A DNA stretch of 64,000 bases from Ferruginibacter sp. Lineage in GTDB: Bacteria; Bacteroidota; Bacteroidia; Chitinophagales; Chitinophagaceae. Every line of letters starts with the position of its first letter. Positions within the stretch are counted from its first letter, which is position 1. Both the position numbers and the translations under genes were made by a program. The DNA lies in assembly GCA_013141115.1 (NCBI GenBank), contig JABFRP010000002.1, positions 2,282,647-2,346,646 on the forward strand. Reading direction: 5' to 3'. The notes below the pieces were generated by a model. It was not told where the DNA came from, did no database searches, and saw only the letters and a list, made by a program, of their open reading frames with translations. Shown piece after piece: positions 1-8,996 of the stretch.

Positions 1-1
1 A

Positions 2-2074
2 GATGCGATGGTTAAAAACCGCACTACATTAGCTGCCGAAAATTTAAAACAGTTGCAGTTTGTTTATGGTACTACCGATTATGTGTACTTAAAAAAAGTA
101 GATGGCAAAGAGTTTTGGGTAAAAGGAAATAACAAAATGGCAGAAATTCCTTTTCTTACACTAGAACAGTTAAACGATAAACTTAAAGCTACAGCCTATG
201 GAGAATTAAAGGCAATGCCGGCTATTCAGTTTAATAAAGCTGCTGATTGGGTATTTAATGCCAACGGAAATAAAATAGCGTTAAACCCGGTAACTAATCA
301 AACTAAAGAAATTATTGCAAAAGCATTTACAGGTAAGGAAGCAGTGGAAGAGAGTAATGCAGGTTTTGTTGCTTATGTAGAGAATTACAATTTGTATGTT
401 AACTCCGGTTTTTATGGTACTAAGCAGGTAACAAAAGATGGTAGTGTAAATATTGTGTATGCCCAATCGGTACACCGGGATGAGTTTGGTATTAATAAAG
501 GAACTTTTTGGAGCAATAACGGTAAATCACTTGCCTATTACAGAATGGATCAAAGTATGGTGACAGATTATCCCATCATCGACTGGGCAAAATATCCCGC
601 AGTAAATGAAAACATAAAATACCCGATGGCAGGCGGACAAAGTCATCATGTAACTGTAGGCATTTATAATGCTGTTATTAATTCTACTACATGGATAAAT
701 ACCGGATGGCCCATGGACCAATATCTTACTAATATTATGTGGAGCCCCGATGATAAATGGATTTATATAGCAGTGGTAAACAGGGCGCAAAATCACATGA
801 AGTTAAACCAGTACAATGCCAATACAGGAGAATTTGCCAAAACATTATTTGAAGAAAAAGATGAAAAATATGTAGAACCATTAGTACCGGTGTTGTTTGT
901 AAAAAATAAGGCCGATCAGTTTGTATGGCAAAGTAACCGTGATGGCTTTAATCATCTATACCTGTATGATGCAAACGGCACTTTAATAAAACAATTAACT
1001 AAAGGCAATTGGGAAGTGCTGGAAGTAAAAGGCTTTGATGCAAAAGGAGAGAACTTGTTTTATAGTGCCACAGAAGAATCTCCACTAACAAAAAATTTGT
1101 ACCAAGTAAATTTAAAAACTGGTATTTCAAAAAGAATTACCAGCGCCAATGCTGTACACACAGCCCAGGTAAGCACAGATGGAAGTACTGTTATTGATGT
1201 GTATAGCACTACCGATAATCCAAGAACAATACAGGTAACAGAAATTAAAACTGGTAAATCAAAACTATTACTGCAGGCAGCTAATCCAATTACAGATTAC
1301 GCAATGGGTAAACTTAATCTCTTTACAATAAAAAATAATGCAGGTGCCGATCTGTATTGCCGGATGTTTAAGCCGGTAAATTTTGATAGCACAAAAAAAT
1401 ATCCTGTAGTGGTATACTGGTATGGCGGGCCTCATGCACAAATGATTTTAAATGCATGGAATGGTGGCGCAGGCGATTACTGGTTTCAATACATGGCCCA
1501 AAGAGGTTACATTGTTTTTACAGTAGATACAAGGGGTAGCGATAATCGTGGTAAAGCTTTTGAGCAAAGTATTTTTCGTAAAGCAGGTGATGTACAAATG
1601 GAAGATATGATGACTGGGGTAAATTATTTAACCGCTTTATCTTACGTTGATAAAAATAATATGGGTTTGTTTGGCTGGAGCTATGGCGGATTTATGACGA
1701 CTGATTTTGTGTTGCATCATCCCGGAGTATTTAAAGCCGCAGTTGCCGGTGGCCCGGTTATGGATTGGAAATATTATGAGATCATGTATGGCGAACGTTA
1801 TATGGATACACCACAGGAAAATCCTGAAGGCTATGAAGCCACTAACTTAATTGCACAGGCCGGTAAATTAAAAGATAAATTATTATTGATCCATGGTATG
1901 CAGGATCCGGTGGTGGTACAACAGCATTCTGTAAACTTTGTAAAAGCTTGTGTAGATGCCAGCGTTCAGGTAGATTATATGATCTATCCCGGGCACGAAC
2001 ATAACGTGTTAGGTAAAGACAGAGCACATTTGTACCAGAAGGTTACGGATTATTTGATGAATAATTTAAAATAA
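2..2074 (+). CDS. S9 family peptidase (dipeptidyl peptidase IV type), 5' partial
   Basis: The frame is open from the left edge of the window, so the true start and the signal peptide lie outside; the first in-window ATG is at 8. The product is a serine exopeptidase or oligopeptidase, normally periplasmic in Bacteroidota, that removes dipeptides from peptide N-termini. An N-terminal beta-propeller-like part (DPP-IV N-terminal region, about residues 1-440, counting from the ATG at 8) is followed by an alpha/beta-hydrolase domain. The catalytic triad is visible as Ser558 in GWSYGG, Asp633 in GMQDP and His665 in the YPGHEH motif. At least 688 residues remain, close to the usual 700-750. A metalloprotease gene starts 3 bp after the stop, so the two are probably co-transcribed. 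Family is certain; substrate preference is not. Confidence 0.93.
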   Translation, partial: DAMVKNRTTLAAENLKQLQFVYGTTDYVYLKKVDGKEFWVKGNNKMAEIPFLTLEQLNDKLKATAYGELKAMPAIQFNKAADWVFNANGNKIALNPVTNQTKEIIAKAFTGKEAVEESNAGFVAYVENYNLYVNSGFYGTKQVTKDGSVNIVYAQSVHRDEFGINKGTFWSNNGKSLAYYRMDQSMVTDYPIIDWAKYPAVNENIKYPMAGGQSHHVTVGIYNAVINSTTWINTGWPMDQYLTNIMWSPDDKWIYIAVVNRAQNHMKLNQYNANTGEFAKTLFEEKDEKYVEPLVPVLFVKNKADQFVWQSNRDGFNHLYLYDANGTLIKQLTKGNWEVLEVKGFDAKGENLFYSATEESPLTKNLYQVNLKTGISKRITSANAVHTAQVSTDGSTVIDVYSTTDNPRTIQVTEIKTGKSKLLLQAANPITDYAMGKLNLFTIKNNAGADLYCRMFKPVNFDSTKKYPVVVYWYGGPHAQMILNAWNGGAGDYWFQYMAQRGYIVFTVDTRGSDNRGKAFEQSIFRKAGDVQMEDMMTGVNYLTALSYVDKNNMGLFGWSYGGFMTTDFVLHHPGVFKAAVAGGPVMDWKYYEIMYGERYMDTPQENPEGYEATNLIAQAGKLKDKLLLIHGMQDPVVVQQHSVNFVKACVDASVQVDYMIYPGHEHNVLGKDRAHLYQKVTDYLMNNLK

Positions 2075-2077
2075 TAC

Positions 2078-2731
2078 ATGGGAGAAGCAGAATTGGTCAA
2101 ACATAAAAATCAACTCATCATTCATGCAGTAATATTTATTTACGGCGATGCTGCTGATGATGCTATTGCTCAATTTATTGCTGCTGATATTGCACACTTT
2201 TGGAATGATGCCAATGGAAAAATAAGTATCAACCATCAATTGTTTAAGGTAAGTTTTGATATTGAAGGAGTATGGAGTAAATGGTTAACACCGCAAATGA
2301 TTTATGAAAATACCAACCCATATAACAATTATTTCAGGGTAGAGGAATATGCAAAAGGAAATATTTCTTTTGTAGATGGATTAAACAGCAATACCGGTTA
2401 TTTTAAACTGGATAATCTTTTAAATAAATCCACCACAGCCGCACATGAGTTTGGGCATACACTCGGGTTGGATCATCCGCATGATATGGATATTCGTGAT
2501 AAAGGTGTACCGGGCATTATGTATCCAAGAGGCACTTGGGTGGCACCGGAGTTTCAATATTATCCCAATGTGGCACCTGGTGAAGATGGCGGTACGTTAA
2601 ATCCATTTACCAGAAAAGTTTTACAAAACGATATTGATGATCTGCAATTGCAAAAACTCCATTTTAATGCGGCAGGCTTTGCAACCGTTGGGGGGTTCTC
2701 ATCAGTATGGCACGATAAGCATTTACCCTGA
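2078..2731 (+). CDS. Matrixin-like zinc metalloprotease (metzincin) without signal peptide
   Basis: This 217-residue protein carries a complete metzincin zinc site: His123, Glu124, His127 and His133 in HEFGHTLGLDH, followed by a plausible Met-turn (Met148 in PGIMYP). These define a zinc endopeptidase of the M10/M12-like clan. There is no signal peptide, prodomain or C-terminal sorting domain, unlike typical secreted matrixins, so it may act in the cytoplasm or be exported by another route. Its ATG lies 3 bp after the stop of the DPP-IV-type peptidase, which suggests translational coupling and a shared peptide-degradation role (inference). A weak TAAGGG/CCCTTA hairpin follows at about 2758-2780. 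The exact family cannot be fixed by eye. Confidence 0.8.
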   Translation: MGEAELVKHKNQLIIHAVIFIYGDAADDAIAQFIAADIAHFWNDANGKISINHQLFKVSFDIEGVWSKWLTPQMIYENTNPYNNYFRVEEYAKGNISFVDGLNSNTGYFKLDNLLNKSTTAAHEFGHTLGLDHPHDMDIRDKGVPGIMYPRGTWVAPEFQYYPNVAPGEDGGTLNPFTRKVLQNDIDDLQLQKLHFNAAGFATVGGFSSVWHDKHLP

Positions 2732-2809
2732 AATTACCTTTTATCATATTCACGGCTTTAAGGGTTATTAAAATCCCTTATCTTCAAATCTTAAATAATA
2801 AATATAGCC

Positions 2810-3730
2810 ATGTCTGTTCTTACGGTTGACAATCTTTCTAAAAATTACAAAGCAATAAAAGCATTGCAGGGTGTAAGTTTTACGGTGCCCGAAAAAACGG
2901 TATTTGGTATTTTAGGCCCCAACGGAAGTGGTAAAACCACTTTGCTGGGTATTGTAATGGATGTGTTAAAAGCCAGTGGTGGCAGTTACTCCTGGATGGG
3001 AGAGCAGAGCAGTGCCGAACAAAGAAAAAAAATAGGTACACTTTTAGAAACACCTAATTTTTACCATTATCTAAGTGCAGAGGCTAATTTAAAAATTGCC
3101 GCAAAAATAAAAGGCCGCGGCGAAGAGGATATTGATAATGTACTGCACATCGTAAATCTTTACCAGCGGAAAGATTCTAAATTCAGTACATATTCTTTGG
3201 GCATGAAACAGCGGTTAGCTATTGCAGCTGCATTATTGGGTGATCCGGATATTTTAGTTTTTGATGAACCTACCAACGGATTAGACCCTGCAGGTATTGC
3301 AGAAATAAGAGAGCTGATAAAAGAGCTGAACCGTAAAGGCAAAACCATTATTATGGCCAGCCATATTTTAGATGAAGTAGAAAAAGTTTGTACGCATGTT
3401 GCCATTATACAAAAAGGCGTTTTAAAAACTGTAGGCTCGGTAAAAGAGGTGATGGCGCACACCAGCGGTAACAATGATGGTACAGTGCTGATTGAAATAA
3501 GTGCAGATAATGATGAGGCTTTGATTAAAATATTGCAGCAGATGGATGGGGTTATGGATATTGCTGCAGTAGACAATCACCTTCAGGTAACCTGCAACGA
3601 AAATATTACTGCTGCCCAGGTAAATAAATTTTGTTTTGATAACGGCATCATTCTTAAAAAGCTGAATGAAAAGCGTAAATCTCTTGAAACAAGATTTTTG
3701 GAAATTACCGGTACCAAAAGCGAAAAATAA
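2810..3730 (+). CDS. ABC transporter ATP-binding protein
   Basis: This 306-residue ABC ATPase has Walker A at residues 36-43 (GPNGSGKT), the ABC signature around residues 128-135 (YSLGMKQR) and Walker B with catalytic Glu at about 148-154 (ILVFDEP), followed by the D-loop GLDP. The C-terminal extension after about residue 215 is typical of ABC-2 exporters of the BcrA/NatA/CcmA class, which drive drug, lipid or ion export at the inner membrane. The next gene, 26 bp downstream, is the matching ABC-2 type permease, so the two form one exporter. The transported substrate cannot be told from sequence. Confidence 0.93.
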   Translation: MSVLTVDNLSKNYKAIKALQGVSFTVPEKTVFGILGPNGSGKTTLLGIVMDVLKASGGSYSWMGEQSSAEQRKKIGTLLETPNFYHYLSAEANLKIAAKIKGRGEEDIDNVLHIVNLYQRKDSKFSTYSLGMKQRLAIAAALLGDPDILVFDEPTNGLDPAGIAEIRELIKELNRKGKTIIMASHILDEVEKVCTHVAIIQKGVLKTVGSVKEVMAHTSGNNDGTVLIEISADNDEALIKILQQMDGVMDIAAVDNHLQVTCNENITAAQVNKFCFDNGIILKKLNEKRKSLETRFLEITGTKSEK

Positions 3731-3756
3731 TATTTTAAGACTTTTAATACTTTATT

Positions 3757-4578
3757 ATGATTGAACTTTTAAAAATAGAATGGTTGAAACTTAAAAATTA
3801 CACCGCATTTAAAGTGCTGGCTATATTTTTTGGCGTTGGGGTGGTTGCTGTAAACTATGTTATTTATATAATTAACCGAGAGGTGGTGCAGCAGGTGCCT
3901 GTTCCGGGCGTTAGTACACTGGCTCCATATGGTTTTGATATGACGTGGCACACCACGAGCTACGCCACAGGATGTATTTTATTGTTGCCAGCTATGCTGC
4001 TGGCTATTTTAATTACTAATGAATATGGATATAAAACACACCGGCAAAATATAATTGATGGATTAACACGGCAGCAGTTTATTGGAGTAAAACTAATGAT
4101 GGCTTTAATTTTTGCATTAGTAGCAACGGTCCTAGTGTTTTTTACAGCACTGATTTTTGGTTTGTTTTCAGGAACGTCGTTTTCATTTAATGGTATTGCT
4201 AATGTTGGTTACTTTTTTTTAAAAACCTTAACGTATAATTTATTTGCGGTACTGGTTTCTGTATTAGTAAAACGTACTGGCTTTGTTATTGGCCTGCTGT
4301 TTATTTATATGGGTGCCGAAAATTTTATCAGCCAGTTGTTGTGGGGCCTTAGTATATACTTAAAAAGAGAGAAAAATACTGACTTAGGTAATATGGGTGA
4401 TTATCTTCCTTTAAATGCTGTAGATGGTTTGCTTGAATTTCCTGATAACACAATAAAAACATTGAGCAAAACCGTAATGCCGCAAGATATTACCTGGCTG
4501 GTATTTACACTTGCGATGGTTTACCTGGTTTTGTTTTTTTTGTGGGCAAAAAGAAAATTTGTTAAGTCAGATCTTTAG
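3757..4578 (+). CDS. ABC-2 type transporter permease
   Basis: The 273-residue hydrophobic protein has about six membrane segments (first near residues 18-38, last near 247-264) and a short cytoplasmic tail rich in Lys/Arg. It follows the ATP-binding subunit by 26 bp and is its likely membrane partner. The region around residues 85-105 (NEYGYKTHRQNIIDG) matches the cytoplasmic coupling region seen in ABC-2 permeases. Its last 4 bp overlap the 3' end of the convergent TIGR01777 gene, so the two genes end tail to tail with no spacer and no obvious terminator between them. Confidence 0.85.
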   Translation: MIELLKIEWLKLKNYTAFKVLAIFFGVGVVAVNYVIYIINREVVQQVPVPGVSTLAPYGFDMTWHTTSYATGCILLLPAMLLAILITNEYGYKTHRQNIIDGLTRQQFIGVKLMMALIFALVATVLVFFTALIFGLFSGTSFSFNGIANVGYFFLKTLTYNLFAVLVSVLVKRTGFVIGLLFIYMGAENFISQLLWGLSIYLKREKNTDLGNMGDYLPLNAVDGLLEFPDNTIKTLSKTVMPQDITWLVFTLAMVYLVLFFLWAKRKFVKSDL

Positions 4579-5495
4579 TGTTTTACTATATCTTCCAATG
4601 CTTTTTCAATTGTTTTAAATTTAAAATCAAAACCTGTAGTCAATATTTTTTTGCAACTTACTACAGCGCTTTTTAAAATCTCTATACTTCTGCCACCAAG
4701 CATTAGTTTTAAAACAAAAACTGGTACATGAACAGGAATATAAAATAGCCGCTTCATTTTTTTTGCCAGCGTAATGGTGAGTGTTTTGTTATTTACTGGT
4801 ACCGGTGCTACTGCATTGTACACACCATTCAGTTGTTCGTTTTCAATAGCAAATAAAAACATACGGCACAAATCGTTGATGTGTATCCAGCTAATCATTT
4901 GTTTACCATTACCCAAAATAGCAGCCACGCCCAATTTTATTGGGGCAATAAATTCTTTTAATGCGCCGCCCTCTTTGCTTAATACAATGCCAATACGCAA
5001 TTTTACCAGTCGTTTATTTAATTGCGTTACCGGTTCCATACTTTCTTCCCAAAGTTTGCAGGTATTGCCTAAAAAATTTTCATCAGCAGCTTCCTCTTCT
5101 GTATGAATATTTTCGCCGGGTTTGTACCAGCCAATGGCACTGGCACTAATTACCGCCTTTACTTTATTGCCATTATTCTTCAAGCTATTTACAATTAAGG
5201 CTGCACTTTCAACCCTGCTGCTAACAATTTCTTTTTTGTATTCAGCGGTCCATTTTTTATCCATTACTCCGGCACCTGCAAGGTGAATAATATAATCGGC
5301 CTGTTGCAGTGCTGTAATATCCATTTCCTGCTTTTTTACATCCCATTTGGCAAAGCTTATATTGCTATTGGCCTGCTTTTCACTTGAAGGCAGCTGCCTG
5401 CTAAGTACAATTACTTTAAAACCCTTTGCTGTTAAAAGTTTACTTAAAGCTTTGCCCACCATTCCGGTGCCGCCACTTATTATTACTGTTGCCAT
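4575..5495 (-). CDS. TIGR01777 family NAD(P)-binding epimerase-like protein
   Basis: This 306-residue protein belongs to the SDR39U1/YfcH (TIGR01777) group of extended short-chain dehydrogenase-like proteins. The N-terminal Rossmann motif GGTGMVG (residues 8-14), the SASAIGWY segment (around 120) and the C-terminal DUF1731-like part, which in this group starts near residue 250 with a conserved P-x-P-x-F-x-L pattern, are all present. The biochemical reaction of the family is not firmly established. Length is normal. It ends in a 4 bp convergent overlap with the ABC permease and is probably monocistronic. Confidence 0.9.
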   Translation of the reverse strand: MATVIISGGTGMVGKALSKLLTAKGFKVIVLSRQLPSSEKQANSNISFAKWDVKKQEMDITALQQADYIIHLAGAGVMDKKWTAEYKKEIVSSRVESAALIVNSLKNNGNKVKAVISASAIGWYKPGENIHTEEEAADENFLGNTCKLWEESMEPVTQLNKRLVKLRIGIVLSKEGGALKEFIAPIKLGVAAILGNGKQMISWIHINDLCRMFLFAIENEQLNGVYNAVAPVPVNNKTLTITLAKKMKRLFYIPVHVPVFVLKLMLGGRSIEILKSAVVSCKKILTTGFDFKFKTIEKALEDIVKH

Positions 5496-5607
5496 TTTTT
5501 AATTTCTTTAACCGTTTATGTAAAAACAAATTCCTGCACATCTTGTTTAACGTAAATTAACGCTATTGGTTTTTAAATCGTAATTTTAATACAAAGAATT
5601 CGCTATC

Positions 5608-6993
5608 ATGAACCGCTTACTCTTCAGCATATTATTCTTATTGCTATTGCCTGCAACGGTACTTTGCCAAAAAGTAACTTATTCTGATTATGAACAGGAG
5701 GACAGCAAGGAAACCAATTTTGAAATTATCGGCAAAATGAATGGTAATTTTTTAGTGTATAAAAATATACGCTGGCGCCATAAAATCAACATTTTTGACG
5801 ATGACATGAAAATAAAGGAAACAATAAAACTTGACTTTATTCCTGATAGAACTTTTAATGTGGATTTTGTAATTTACCCTACACACTTTTTCATGATCTA
5901 CCAATACCAAAAGAAAAATATTTTGCATTGCATGGGGGTTAAAATGGATGCCGAAGGAAAAAAAATAGGAGAACCTGTTGAGTTGGATACCACACACATT
6001 TCTATACTTGCTGATAATAAAATTTACAGTACTATATACAGTGAGGATAAGCAAAAGATAGTGGTTTTTAAAATTCATAAAAAGTACGAAAGCTTTAATA
6101 TAGTAACACTGCTGTTCAACAATAACTTAAAATTAATTGCTAATAAAAACAGGCAGTCGCTGGAATTTAACGACAGGAGAGATACCTATGACAATTATTT
6201 AGTGGATAACGAGGGCAATTTTATTTTTACAAAAGACAGCAAAAATGGCAATAGAGACAACAGTAATGCATTAACACTGATAACAAAGGATCCGTTACAG
6301 GATACTTTTGCTTTTCATGATATTGAGATGAAGAATAATTATATTGATGAAGTAAAGGTTAAAATAGATAACCTGAATAAACGGTATATCATCAATTCTT
6401 TTTATTACAAAAAAAACAGGGGTAGTATTGATGGCTTATTTACCTGTGTTTGGGATAAGGTAAATACCAAAATTTTTACTCAAGGCTTTACTGTGTTAAA
6501 TGATACATTAAGAGATGAGGCAAAAACAAGCGGACAGTTGCGCTTTGCACTGGATGATTTTTTTATACGCCAGGTGTTTGTAAAAAAAGATGGTGGTTTT
6601 TTACTTACTGCTGAAGATTTTTCATCCCAACGAAGCGGCAACAGCAATTCCTGGAACCGCTGGGATTATTTGAATAATTATTATTACAGTCCTTATTCTT
6701 CTTCATCTTACTATTACAATCCTTACTATGGTTATTACCGGCCTTATGGCGGGTTCAATAATAATCAAAGTACAAGATATTATTATTCTAATATCATTGT
6801 ATTAAGTGCAGATAAAAACGGTAAAATAGATTGGAGTAAAGTAATTCATAAAGATCAGTTTGATGATAATGATGATAACTTTTTATCTTTTTCCAATATG
6901 AATAGCGGAGGGCAGATACACTTTTATTTAATGATGATAAAAATAAAAATCAGATCATCGCTAACCATAGTATTTCAGCTTCGGGAGAGTTAA
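5608..6993 (+). CDS. Secreted protein of unknown function, C-terminus frameshifted
   Basis: The protein starts with a clear signal peptide (about residues 1-20, cleavage after LCQ-type sequence). The mature part has no motif I recognise. It contains a tract very rich in Tyr, Asn and Ser around residues 355-395 (repeated YYY and YNPYYGYY-like runs) and looks like an outer-membrane or surface protein. The annotated frame ends in an atypical basic tail. Reading the -1 frame from about base 6921 instead gives a fluent 65-70 residue C-terminus ending at a TAG at 7128-7130. Inserting one T in the T-run at about 6921-6924 restores a single ORF of about 507 residues. So either the gene is recently broken or the sequence has a one-base error. 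Confidence 0.75.
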   Translation: MNRLLFSILFLLLLPATVLCQKVTYSDYEQEDSKETNFEIIGKMNGNFLVYKNIRWRHKINIFDDDMKIKETIKLDFIPDRTFNVDFVIYPTHFFMIYQYQKKNILHCMGVKMDAEGKKIGEPVELDTTHISILADNKIYSTIYSEDKQKIVVFKIHKKYESFNIVTLLFNNNLKLIANKNRQSLEFNDRRDTYDNYLVDNEGNFIFTKDSKNGNRDNSNALTLITKDPLQDTFAFHDIEMKNNYIDEVKVKIDNLNKRYIINSFYYKKNRGSIDGLFTCVWDKVNTKIFTQGFTVLNDTLRDEAKTSGQLRFALDDFFIRQVFVKKDGGFLLTAEDFSSQRSGNSNSWNRWDYLNNYYYSPYSSSSYYYNPYYGYYRPYGGFNNNQSTRYYYSNIIVLSADKNGKIDWSKVIHKDQFDDNDDNFLSFSNMNSGGQIHFYLMMIKIKIRSSLTIVFQLRES

Positions 6994-7130
6994 CCCGAAA
7001 CCCTACTTTAAAAAGCCAGGAAAAAGGCTACCAGTTTATGACCCGTTTTGGCAAACAGGTTGGTGCAAACCAGTTGTTAATACCCTGCATTTACAGAAAT
7101 TATATCTGCTTTGCCAAGGTAGATTTTTAG
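6921..7130 (+). other. Detached C-terminal reading frame of the upstream gene
   Basis: In the frame -1 relative to the 5608 gene this stretch translates without a stop and contains segments such as NDDKNKNQIIANHSI and GYQFMTRFGKQVGANQ, ending at the TAG of 7128-7130. It has no start codon or ribosome-binding site of its own. Its composition matches the upstream coding sequence better than intergenic DNA, so I read it as the displaced 3' part of that gene. Confidence 0.75.
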
Positions 7131-7225
7131 GTAATTGGGCTGTTTGTAAAAATCTTTTCGCCAATAGGAATATTTAGGCAACTTTGCAAAGCATTTTAAT
7201 TTTTCATTTTAATTAGTATTCATCA

Positions 7226-8206
7226 GTGACCGGCACTTTTAAAGCCAACAATCCTTACAATACTTTTTTGTTGCTTATCTATGGCATCTTGCTAAAGCTG
7301 CCTATGTTTTTGCATCCCAAAGTGCCTCAGGTACAACAAATAGATGGTTTTTTATACAGGGCTTTATTGAAATGGCTTCAGCCAATTGTTGGCGGCTTTC
7401 CATCTGTTTATGCCATCATTGCTTTCTTTTTACTCTACAGCCAGGCGGTTTCGTTTAATAAACTGGTAAATGATTTGAAGTTGATGCAAAAGCCCAATTA
7501 CCTCACGGGTATGAGTTATTTGCTGGTTACTTCTTTATTTACCGAGTGGAATATGCTGTCGGCACCACTTATTATCAATACCTTTTTAATTTGGGTATGG
7601 GCACGTATGAGCGGCTTGCACAACGATGCCAACCCTAAAACATCATTATTTAATATTGGTATTGCTATTGGGTTATCCACTTTCTTTTATTTTCCTTCTT
7701 TGGCATTTGTGGCGTTAATTATTGTAGGCCTGGCCATTATCCGGCCCTTTAAATTATCCGAGTGGTTAATTGGGTTGCTGGGTATAATAACACCCTATTA
7801 TTTTGTACTGGCATGGGTGTTTTTAATGGATAAATGGAAAGGCTATCAATTTCCGGGTTTTGCACTTACCAGCCCAAAGTTTAACCAAACCAACTGGAGT
7901 TATATAGCCATCATTATTGTATTGGTTACAGGTATTGCCGGTTTTTTTTACGTGCAACAAAACTTCAGGCGCCAGTTAATACAGGCCCGTAAAAGCTGGA
8001 ATCTTATCTTTATATACCTTATTGTGGCCGTATTTGTACCGTTTATTAATGCCACACATACTTTTGAATACTGGATATTATGCGCCGTACCTGTTTCGGT
8101 TTTTTTAGGGGCAGCATTTTTGTATCCCACAAAAAAAATGATTCCGCTTGTATTGCACTGGTTAATGGTGGCTTTTGTAATAGCTATCAACTATTTTGTA
8201 CATTAA
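7226..8206 (+). CDS. Integral membrane protein (DUF6427-like)
   Basis: The 326-residue protein has about nine to ten hydrophobic segments distributed over its whole length and no enzymatic motif I can identify. Its opening (MTGTFKANNPYNTF, then hydrophobic) resembles the Bacteroidota membrane family DUF6427, but I am not certain of the family. The start is a GTG at 7226; no in-frame ATG occurs before the first membrane segment. A TAnnTTTG-like sequence (CAACTTTG, one mismatch) is present near 7179-7186. Function is unknown. Confidence 0.75.
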   Translation: MTGTFKANNPYNTFLLLIYGILLKLPMFLHPKVPQVQQIDGFLYRALLKWLQPIVGGFPSVYAIIAFFLLYSQAVSFNKLVNDLKLMQKPNYLTGMSYLLVTSLFTEWNMLSAPLIINTFLIWVWARMSGLHNDANPKTSLFNIGIAIGLSTFFYFPSLAFVALIIVGLAIIRPFKLSEWLIGLLGIITPYYFVLAWVFLMDKWKGYQFPGFALTSPKFNQTNWSYIAIIIVLVTGIAGFFYVQQNFRRQLIQARKSWNLIFIYLIVAVFVPFINATHTFEYWILCAVPVSVFLGAAFLYPTKKMIPLVLHWLMVAFVIAINYFVH

Positions 8207-8274
8207 AAATGTAGCATTTAAGCAGTATTTATTCCACTAAAACCAAGTCATATACACACATTCGATATTGATAA

Positions 8275-8303
8275 ATTCGATATTCGATATTGTTTTACAT
8301 TTG
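8275..8303 (+). promoter_or_regulatory. Probable purQ promoter with ATTCGATATT repeats
   Basis: TACATTTG at 8296-8303 matches the Bacteroidota -7 element TAnnTTTG and lies 20 bp before the purQ ATG. Immediately upstream, the sequence ATTCGATATT occurs at 8260-8269 and 8275-8284, with a further overlapping CGATATTG at 8285-8292. The repeats sit where an operator would. The 12-mer at 8275-8286 recurs upstream of dnaA at 35719-35730. No convincing TTTG -33 element is seen at the standard spacing. Confidence 0.5.
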
Positions 8304-8323
8304 CAACTTAAATATATCAATAC

Positions 8324-8995
8324 ATGAAATTTGGCGTAGTAGTTTTCCCGGGCAGTAATTGCGACAGAGATATGATAGAATCTTTGCAAAATGATTTAAA
8401 GCAGGAAGTTATTCAGCTTTGGCATAAAGATAAAGACCTGAGTATGTTTACTACCGACGATTGTATTGTATTACCCGGCGGCTTTAGTTACGGCGATTAC
8501 CTGCGGTGCGGTGCTATTGCCCGTTTTAGCCCAATGATGCAAAGTGTTATTGAATTTGCCAATAAAGGCGGCAAAGTTTTGGGTGTTTGTAATGGCTTTC
8601 AAATTTTATGCGAAAGTGGTTTATTACCCGGTGTATTGTTACGCAACAGCCAGCAACAATTTGTGTGTAAAAATATTTTTATGAAAGAAGCGGCTTCGGA
8701 AAGTGGTCAGCCACTTAAAATTCCGGTAGCGCATGGAGAGGGAAGATATTTTGCCAATGATAAAACTTTGGAAGAGCTGGAAATGCACCGCCAGATCATT
8801 TATCGCTACTGCGATGAAAATGGTAAAATAACCACCGAAAGTAACCCTAACGGGGCCATACATAACATAGCTGGAATCTGCAATAAAGAAAGAAACGTAT
8901 ATGGTATGATGCCGCATCCGGAAAGAGCCACCAGCAGCATTTTAAATAATGAAGATGGTAAAAATGTGTTTAATCACCTGTTTGGGATAAATTAA
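8324..8995 (+). CDS. purQ: Phosphoribosylformylglycinamidine synthase, glutaminase subunit PurQ
   Basis: PurQ is the glutaminase that feeds ammonia to PurL (and PurS) in the fourth step of de novo purine synthesis in the cytoplasm. The 223-residue length fits the stand-alone form. The class I glutamine amidotransferase triad is visible: Cys89 in GVCNGFQ, and His198 and Glu200 in MPHPER. The N-terminal block GVVVFPGSNCDRD is characteristic. No purL or purS gene lies in the window. The gene is followed after 1 bp by an ECF sigma factor, which is not a usual partner. A promoter with repeat motifs precedes it. Confidence 0.96.
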   Translation: MKFGVVVFPGSNCDRDMIESLQNDLKQEVIQLWHKDKDLSMFTTDDCIVLPGGFSYGDYLRCGAIARFSPMMQSVIEFANKGGKVLGVCNGFQILCESGLLPGVLLRNSQQQFVCKNIFMKEAASESGQPLKIPVAHGEGRYFANDKTLEELEMHRQIIYRYCDENGKITTESNPNGAIHNIAGICNKERNVYGMMPHPERATSSILNNEDGKNVFNHLFGIN

Positions 8996-8996
8996 A

